From NCBI GenBank assembly GCA_003561825.1, contig PWVO01000207.1, positions 1 to 8,284 on the forward strand: a stretch of DNA of 8,284 bases, written 5' to 3'. A program made the position numbers and the translations under genes. Position 1 is the stretch's first letter. Each line of letters opens with the position of its first letter. The DNA is from Candidatus Woesearchaeota archaeon. GTDB taxonomy: Archaea; Nanobdellota; Nanobdellia; Woesearchaeales; CG1-02-33-12. Below, piece by piece: positions 5,167 to 8,284 of the stretch. The notes under the pieces are model-generated. The model worked only from the letters and a program-made list of their open reading frames with translations, was not told where the DNA came from and made no database searches.

Positions 5167-6015
5167 GTGTTTTTTGCCGTGGTGTATAACAAAATCCTCT
5201 ATTGCTTCCTTCGTAAAAATCCATTTTACACCTAATCTCTTGGCTTTTATCCTTCCTTCTTTTGCCATTTTGGAAATAGTGGCAGGGTGCAACCCTGTTT
5301 CTCTTGCTACATGATTAACTTCATAATACCCAATATCATTCTCTTGAATTGTTGGAGTATTTTGCTCAATCAAATCTCTGATAAATTTCTCTTTGAATGC
5401 AATCTCCCTGGCTCTTACCTCTTTCTCAAGCCTTGGAGGGAACTGCTTTCTAAAATAGCCTCTTAGCAATGGATCAACCTTTCCCCTTCTTCTTCCTATT
5501 CCATAAACTGAAAGGTGTATAATCTCTTTTTTACCATATACAAGAAATTTGCCAGTCTTTGGGATATGAACCAAGAGATTGATCCTTTGCTCCCTGAAAT
5601 ATTTGTCCAGGTAGAAAAAAGAAGGAAGGCAGAAGATGAGCCCAACATTTTTGAATCTGCTTGTCATTGCTATTTTTACAAAGTCAATATTCTCTCTCTT
5701 CATGCTTTCCCTGGAGAGTAATCCTGTTCCTGCCTCGTCAAACATTACCCACTCGCCTTTTTTTGCATTAAGATATGCTTTTTTAAATTCGTTAAAGTCT
5801 TGGCAAATTTGGTCTGGTCTGATTTTGCCTTCACTTAAAAACTCGGCATTTTGAGCTGCAAAGGTGGTCTTCCCTATTCCCTCATGCCCTGTTACAACAA
5901 GCAAATAGTCTCTGTTTTTCTTGTTGATTCTTGGTTTGACTACCTTCTCAAGATATAAGGCATACTCATTCTTTTTTTCAGACTGAAAAGGCAAATCTTC
6001 AAAATTAAGGCTCAT
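5146..6015 (-). CDS. P-loop ATPase fused to an excisionase/MerR-like DNA-binding domain
   Basis: This is a 289-aa protein when started at the ATG at 6015, nine bases behind AGGAGGT; an in-frame ATG at 6039 overlaps that site and is less likely. Walker A is GHEGIGKTT (43-51). Walker B is WVMFDEA (89-95), with Asp93 and Glu94. FCLPSFF (128-134) would be the sensor strand, and KYFREQR (138-144) may hold the arginine finger. The core recalls RecA-type ATPases of mobile elements such as Zot/pI-like or viral packaging ATPases, but there is no membrane segment after it. Residues 180-220 are basic and helical. Residues 228-278 (GYYEVNHVARETGLHPATISKMAKEG, then KAKRLGVKW, FTKEAIEDF) fit an excisionase-type winged HTH (helix_turn_helix_17-like). 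The last residues, SSYCGN, are encoded by a unit of the adjacent repeat array. ATP-driven DNA packaging, extrusion, partition or replication control are all possible. Confidence 0.88.
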   Translation of the reverse strand: MSLNFEDLPFQSEKKNEYALYLEKVVKPRINKKNRDYLLVVTGHEGIGKTTFAAQNAEFLSEGKIRPDQICQDFNEFKKAYLNAKKGEWVMFDEAGTGLLSRESMKRENIDFVKIAMTSRFKNVGLIFCLPSFFYLDKYFREQRINLLVHIPKTGKFLVYGKKEIIHLSVYGIGRRRGKVDPLLRGYFRKQFPPRLEKEVRAREIAFKEKFIRDLIEQNTPTIQENDIGYYEVNHVARETGLHPATISKMAKEGRIKAKRLGVKWIFTKEAIEDFVIHHGKKHSSYCGN

Positions 6016-6460
6016 CCCACAAAGACCTCCTGTCTCCACTTAAAAATGAGTCGTCATGGTAGCCGAAACGAGAAATAAACTCCCTGATTAAATCATAAGC
6101 TCTTTTTAGATCTTCAAACCCTATGTCCCCTCCTCTATACTTGGAGATTGTTCCTTTAAGCTTATTAATTTTATCCTTGTCGCTGTCCTCTTTAAATTTC
6201 TCGTCTTCCAGCTTGCTATATTCTACAAAATCATACAGCTGACCAATAGTCTGCCAACAATCCCAAAACAAAGGATATTTCTTTATGTCCTGCTTGACAT
6301 ATATCTCCCTGTTTATCTTGTTTATTAGCTCATTATAGTCGCTGATAAGCTGGGCTTCTTTCTGGATGATGCTTGCTGAAATCCTAATCTTGTCAAGAAA
6401 TACCTGCTGCTCGTTGTCTCTCTTGAAAGAGTCTGCAAAACTTTCATCATATCTTGCCAT
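6005..6460 (-). CDS. Soluble helical hypothetical protein upstream of the ATPase
   Basis: This 151-aa protein begins MARYDESFADSFKRD. It overlaps the preceding 79-aa gene by 14 bases and the ATPase gene by 11 bases, so all three are probably translated from one message. It has no membrane segment. It looks almost wholly helical, with heptad-like hydrophobic spacing in residues 19-55 and a highly charged middle (EDEKFKEDSDKDKINKLKG). The Trp-rich FWDCWQTIGQLYDF (65-78) may be a packing motif. No ribosome binding site is convincing; AAAGG lies a little far upstream, and translational coupling is likely. I do not recognise the family. Its position immediately before, and overlapping, the ATPase suggests a dedicated partner or adaptor of that enzyme. 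The ATPase's ribosome binding site AGGAGGT is contained in its last codons. Confidence 0.85.
   Translation of the reverse strand: MARYDESFADSFKRDNEQQVFLDKIRISASIIQKEAQLISDYNELINKINREIYVKQDIKKYPLFWDCWQTIGQLYDFVEYSKLEDEKFKEDSDKDKINKLKGTISKYRGGDIGFEDLKRAYDLIREFISRFGYHDDSFLSGDRRSLWDEP
6025..6031 (-). promoter_or_regulatory. Ribosome binding site deciding the ATPase start
   Basis: AGGAGGT on the minus strand lies nine bases before the ATG at 6015. It favours this start over the ATG at 6039, which lies upstream of the site. It is embedded in the final codons of the 151-aa gene. Confidence 0.75.
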
Positions 6461-6686
6461 TTTTCTTTTTTTCCTTTAAGACCTCTGTCTTTAGAAAGTC
6501 CTCAAAAACATCAAACTCCTCTGCAAGAAACTCGCAGGCTCTTTTAAAAAAGCCAGAAGAACCCTCTTTCTGCTCAACATAATTCATTGCCTTGGCAAGA
6601 CCTTCCTTAGCAGGACAGTCTCTAATACTATGAATTATAGTCCTGTTGTCTTCAAATTCCAGCCTCCTTATTCTCAATACCATCAT
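6447..6686 (-). CDS. Small soluble hypothetical protein
   Basis: A 79-aa protein if translation begins at the ATG at 6686, which overlaps the stop of the 259-aa gene (ATGA); the next codon is also ATG. The frame stays open a further 37 codons upstream, to 6797. That extension lies inside the coding end of the 259-aa gene, is oddly rich in Tyr and Cys, and looks like a shadow, so it is not included. The protein starts with a basic beta-like stretch (VLRIRRLEFEDNR). It continues with helices (LAKAMNYVEQ, FFKRACEFLAEEFDVFEDFL) and ends in a lysine tail (KEKKKNGKI). No membrane segment or family is seen. The four-base overlap with the upstream gene and the 14-base overlap with the next argue for coupled translation and a shared complex with the 259-aa, 151-aa and ATPase proteins. 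Confidence 0.72.
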   Translation of the reverse strand: MMVLRIRRLEFEDNRTIIHSIRDCPAKEGLAKAMNYVEQKEGSSGFFKRACEFLAEEFDVFEDFLKTEVLKEKKKNGKI

Positions 6687-7462
6687 ACAGGGATTGTAGC
6701 ACCCATAGATGCAGCCAATTCTGTAATCATAGTCTGAGTCCTCAAACCTATAATAATGGCTATAATAGCTGCTCCTGCGGCTGCAATGGCAGCCCATTTG
6801 ATTAGCTCAAACATTTTGTTATTGCTCATGTTTTCTGGTTTTGTTGCTGCTCTGGCTGCAAGATTGTCAAGGATTCTGCTATCAACCTCAGAATAGAGCT
6901 CATAAAAGCTCTTGGGAACAGGATCTCCCTTAACATAGAAAAAAGCAGGTCTGTTGTTTATAGAGAATTTTTCAGGCATGCCAATATTTGATTTTTTGGC
7001 ATTAATGTCCTTAATCTGCTGGTCTATTTTTGATAGGGTTTCAGTTAATATGTTTTCGTTGGCTGCTTCGTCAAGTTTCCCACTCATGACCAACCTCTTA
7101 AATTTATTGGTTATTTCTTGCTTTTGCACCAGAAGCCCACTAATTTGAGTATCATACTTCTGTATTGCTTTCTTCATAGAGGACTCAACATTCTTGGGAT
7201 TGAGATGCTCTGGGTTCAAATCAAGGCATTTTTCAGGGTTGGTGACATACATCTCCCCATTAATCCTGAAATGATAGTCATCTGGAGTCTGGAAATGTTG
7301 CTCTACGCTTCTGCTTGGAGTGAAGATATACGCCCAGCAGCCCCTCTTATTAAAGAATTTTTTGAGAGAGAAAAATATCTCTTTCCAGGAAACAAAAAAA
7401 ATAAAGATTACTGCTGTGATGAAAAATGTGCCTATAAAAATGGTTGCTAAATAGCCTATCAT
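6683..7462 (-). CDS. Protein anchored by a membrane segment at each end, with a coiled-coil middle
   Basis: This 259-aa protein begins MIGYLATIFIG, with GGGGGT six bases before the ATG. A hydrophobic segment at 5-24 is followed by a lysine-rich stretch (WKEIFFSLKKFFNKRG), which puts the 200-residue middle in the cytoplasm. A short domain at 40-80 (YIFTPSRSVEQHFQTPDDYHFRI) leads into a helical, coiled-coil-prone region at 92-157 (KKAIQKYDTQISGLLVQKQE, LSKIDQQIKDINAKK). A beta-like segment follows (FSINNRPAFFYVKGDPVP). The second membrane segment is Ala/Ile-rich (222-240), and the last 19 residues, ending ATIPV, would be outside. I do not recognise the family. The topology suits a scaffold tethering a cytoplasmic machine to the membrane, and the ATPase encoded three genes later is an obvious candidate partner. 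Confidence 0.87.
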   Translation of the reverse strand: MIGYLATIFIGTFFITAVIFIFFVSWKEIFFSLKKFFNKRGCWAYIFTPSRSVEQHFQTPDDYHFRINGEMYVTNPEKCLDLNPEHLNPKNVESSMKKAIQKYDTQISGLLVQKQEITNKFKRLVMSGKLDEAANENILTETLSKIDQQIKDINAKKSNIGMPEKFSINNRPAFFYVKGDPVPKSFYELYSEVDSRILDNLAARAATKPENMSNNKMFELIKWAAIAAAGAAIIAIIIGLRTQTMITELAASMGATIPV

Positions 7463-7481
7463 AATATTACCCCCTTAAATT

Positions 7482-7895
7482 CTATGTCTTGACTCTGTTC
7501 GGAAAGAGATTAAAGAAACTAAATCCTTTTTTCTCTTTCTGGCTCTCGGTATATTCTGTCTTGGAAATTTGTGTCAGTTTGGTGAAAAGCTCTCCAATCC
7601 AGCCCTCCTTGCTCCTTGATGTGGCTTCTACTGTGGCAAGATTGCACAAAATCAAATATTTGGTTTTGGGAAGCCGATACATGTCGCAGATTGTGACGAG
7701 CTGGGATACAGCAAAAATATATTTCCTCTCAAAAAGGTCGTAGTAATTAAACGCCATGTCTCTGTTGATTTGCTCAAATCCCTGGGTGACTGGCTCAATA
7801 ATGTCAGCTGTCAATGCAGAAAAGTTTTCAAAGGGGTTTCTTTGTCTTACTCCTGTTCTTGGGGGCATTGTTTGTGTATATTCGTCGTCTTCCAT
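7482..7895 (-). CDS. Soluble hypothetical protein
   Basis: This 137-aa protein begins MEDDEYTQTMPPRTG. GAGGT (7903-7907) lies seven bases before the ATG and overlaps the stop of the preceding gene. The N-terminal 25 residues are probably disordered. Residues 26-120 look helical, with a conserved-looking aromatic core (MAFNYYDLFERKYIFAVSQL) and a basic region (CDMYRLPKTKYLIL). The C-terminus is Lys/Phe-rich (KEKKGFSFFNLFPNRVK), which could be an amphipathic membrane-contacting helix. No family is recognised, and there is no true membrane segment. It lies between two membrane-protein genes in the operon, with gaps of about 11 and 19 bases, and is likely a cytoplasmic part of the same assembly. 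Confidence 0.85.
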   Translation of the reverse strand: MEDDEYTQTMPPRTGVRQRNPFENFSALTADIIEPVTQGFEQINRDMAFNYYDLFERKYIFAVSQLVTICDMYRLPKTKYLILCNLATVEATSRSKEGWIGELFTKLTQISKTEYTESQKEKKGFSFFNLFPNRVKT

Positions 7896-7906
7896 GGTTT
7901 AAACCT

Positions 7907-8284
7907 CTAAAAAAGCCTCTCTTGATCTTCCTCCTTGATTGGCAACATTGCTGTTATAACAAAATATATACCAATAAGGATCAGAAGAATAGGCAGAAAA
8001 TACTCTGCTCCGAAAACATCAAATGTCTGTGTTTTTGTGTTTTCTGTAATGTTTTGTGTGGTTTGGTTGAGAACGAGGGAATCATTTTGAGAAAAATAAG
8101 AGTAATCTGTGGTAATGAAACTGTCTGTTCCTACATCATAAGTTATTCCTGTCACTAAGACAGATACTCCCAAAAGAATCAAAATAATCCCCCCTATGAA
8201 CGAGGAAAAGGCTTTCTCATACCATACCTTTCTGATGCTTCCCAAGAATAGAAAAAACAATCCTGAAAATAAAATTAATACAAA
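7907..8284 (-). CDS. Membrane protein with sequon-rich exterior loop (5' end outside window)
   Basis: The frame stays open to the window edge. The TTG at 8260 has no ribosome binding site at useful distance, and the codons before it continue a hydrophobic helix (FVLILFSGLFFLFLGS), so the real start lies outside; 125 residues are visible. Hydrophobic segments are found at about 1-16, 26-47 and 94-114 of the visible part. Between the last two lies a polar loop of about 45 residues with three N-x-S/T sequons (NDS, NQT, NIT), presumably exterior and possibly N-glycosylated. The C-terminal tail KEEDQERLF is cytoplasmic. I do not recognise the family. It is the first visible gene of the minus-strand operon and may be the surface-exposed member of this module. 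Confidence 0.82.
   Translation of the reverse strand, partial: FVLILFSGLFFLFLGSIRKVWYEKAFSSFIGGIILILLGVSVLVTGITYDVGTDSFITTDYSYFSQNDSLVLNQTTQNITENTKTQTFDVFGAEYFLPILLILIGIYFVITAMLPIKEEDQERLF

Noticed and set aside
5146..6015. Straight assignment of the ATPase as Zot/pI of a filamentous virus
   Set aside because: Walker motifs are present, but the membrane segment usual for Zot/pI is missing and an HTH domain follows; the resemblance is too weak without a profile search.
6687..6797. 37-codon upstream extension of the 79-aa protein
   Set aside because: It lies inside the end of the 259-aa gene, has odd Tyr/Cys composition, and the ATGA overlap at 6686 gives a natural coupled start.
7118..7450. 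110-aa plus-strand open frame opposite the 259-aa gene
   Set aside because: It is antisense to the gene with GGGGGT ribosome binding site and clear membrane segments; no support of its own.
7896..7905. Ten-base palindrome GGTTTAAACC
   Set aside because: It is short, occurs once here, and overlaps the ribosome binding site region of the 137-aa gene; no evidence that it is more than chance.
7814..8158. 114-aa plus-strand open frame
   Set aside because: It spans antisense parts of two minus-strand genes and their junction; a Cys/Phe-rich shadow.
1..8284. Borg-type element suggested by tandem repeats in coding and non-coding DNA
   Set aside because: Only a few arrays are present, genes lie on both strands, and no Borg-typical cargo gene is seen; the window alone does not support it.

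Overview
The window looks like part of an archaeal mobile genetic element: a virus, a provirus, or a plasmid that encodes a membrane-associated assembly. Five things point to archaea. The small gene at 3057-3320 has a textbook TATA box (TTTATATATT) about 26 bases before its ATG and no room for a leader. Other genes have strong GGAGG or GGGGTG ribosome binding sites. Arginine codons are mostly AGA/AGG. Genes overlap tightly, with some TTG starts. The presumed surface proteins are rich in N-x-S/T sequons. A DPANN-type or methanogen-type host is possible, but I cannot assign a lineage. TAA, TAG and TGA are all used as stops, so the code looks standard. Base composition is AT-rich. No rRNA, tRNA, CRISPR array or conventional chromosomal metabolic gene was seen.

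Layout. There are two convergent modules. The plus-strand module (1-3048) begins with the end of a large, sequon-rich, probably extracellular protein anchored by three C-terminal membrane segments. Two small three-pass membrane proteins follow in overlapping or coupled arrangement, and then a 74-residue very basic protein. The minus-strand module is read from 8284 down to 3380: a truncated membrane protein with a sequon-rich loop, a soluble 137-aa protein, a 259-aa protein with a membrane segment at each end, a 79-aa and a 151-aa soluble protein, a P-loop ATPase fused to a C-terminal excisionase/MerR-like DNA-binding domain, a six-unit tandem repeat array, a two-pass 112-aa protein, a charged 180-aa protein with a KVD repeat tail, a 61-aa two-pass protein and a serine recombinase. 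A separately promoted 87-aa two-pass membrane protein (3057-3320) closes the minus strand and meets the plus module 8 bases from its end.

How the parts may work together (inference). The plus module resembles a spike or surface complex: one large ectodomain plus small membrane partners, with a basic protein that could bind nucleic acid. The minus module combines membrane-anchored scaffold-like proteins with a DNA-binding ATPase, as expected for assembly, extrusion or packaging, or for segregation. The ATPase ends inside the repeat array, and the next gene starts inside it. The repeat is an imperfect palindrome, so the array is a good candidate for the cis site bound by the ATPase's own HTH domain. 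The serine recombinase supplies mobility or multimer resolution. Only the recombinase and the P-loop/HTH domains of the ATPase can be recognised from sequence; the remaining genes are hypothetical, and their roles are inferred from topology and context.

There is no gene-free stretch longer than 300 bases. The largest non-coding interval is the repeat array (4996-5145).
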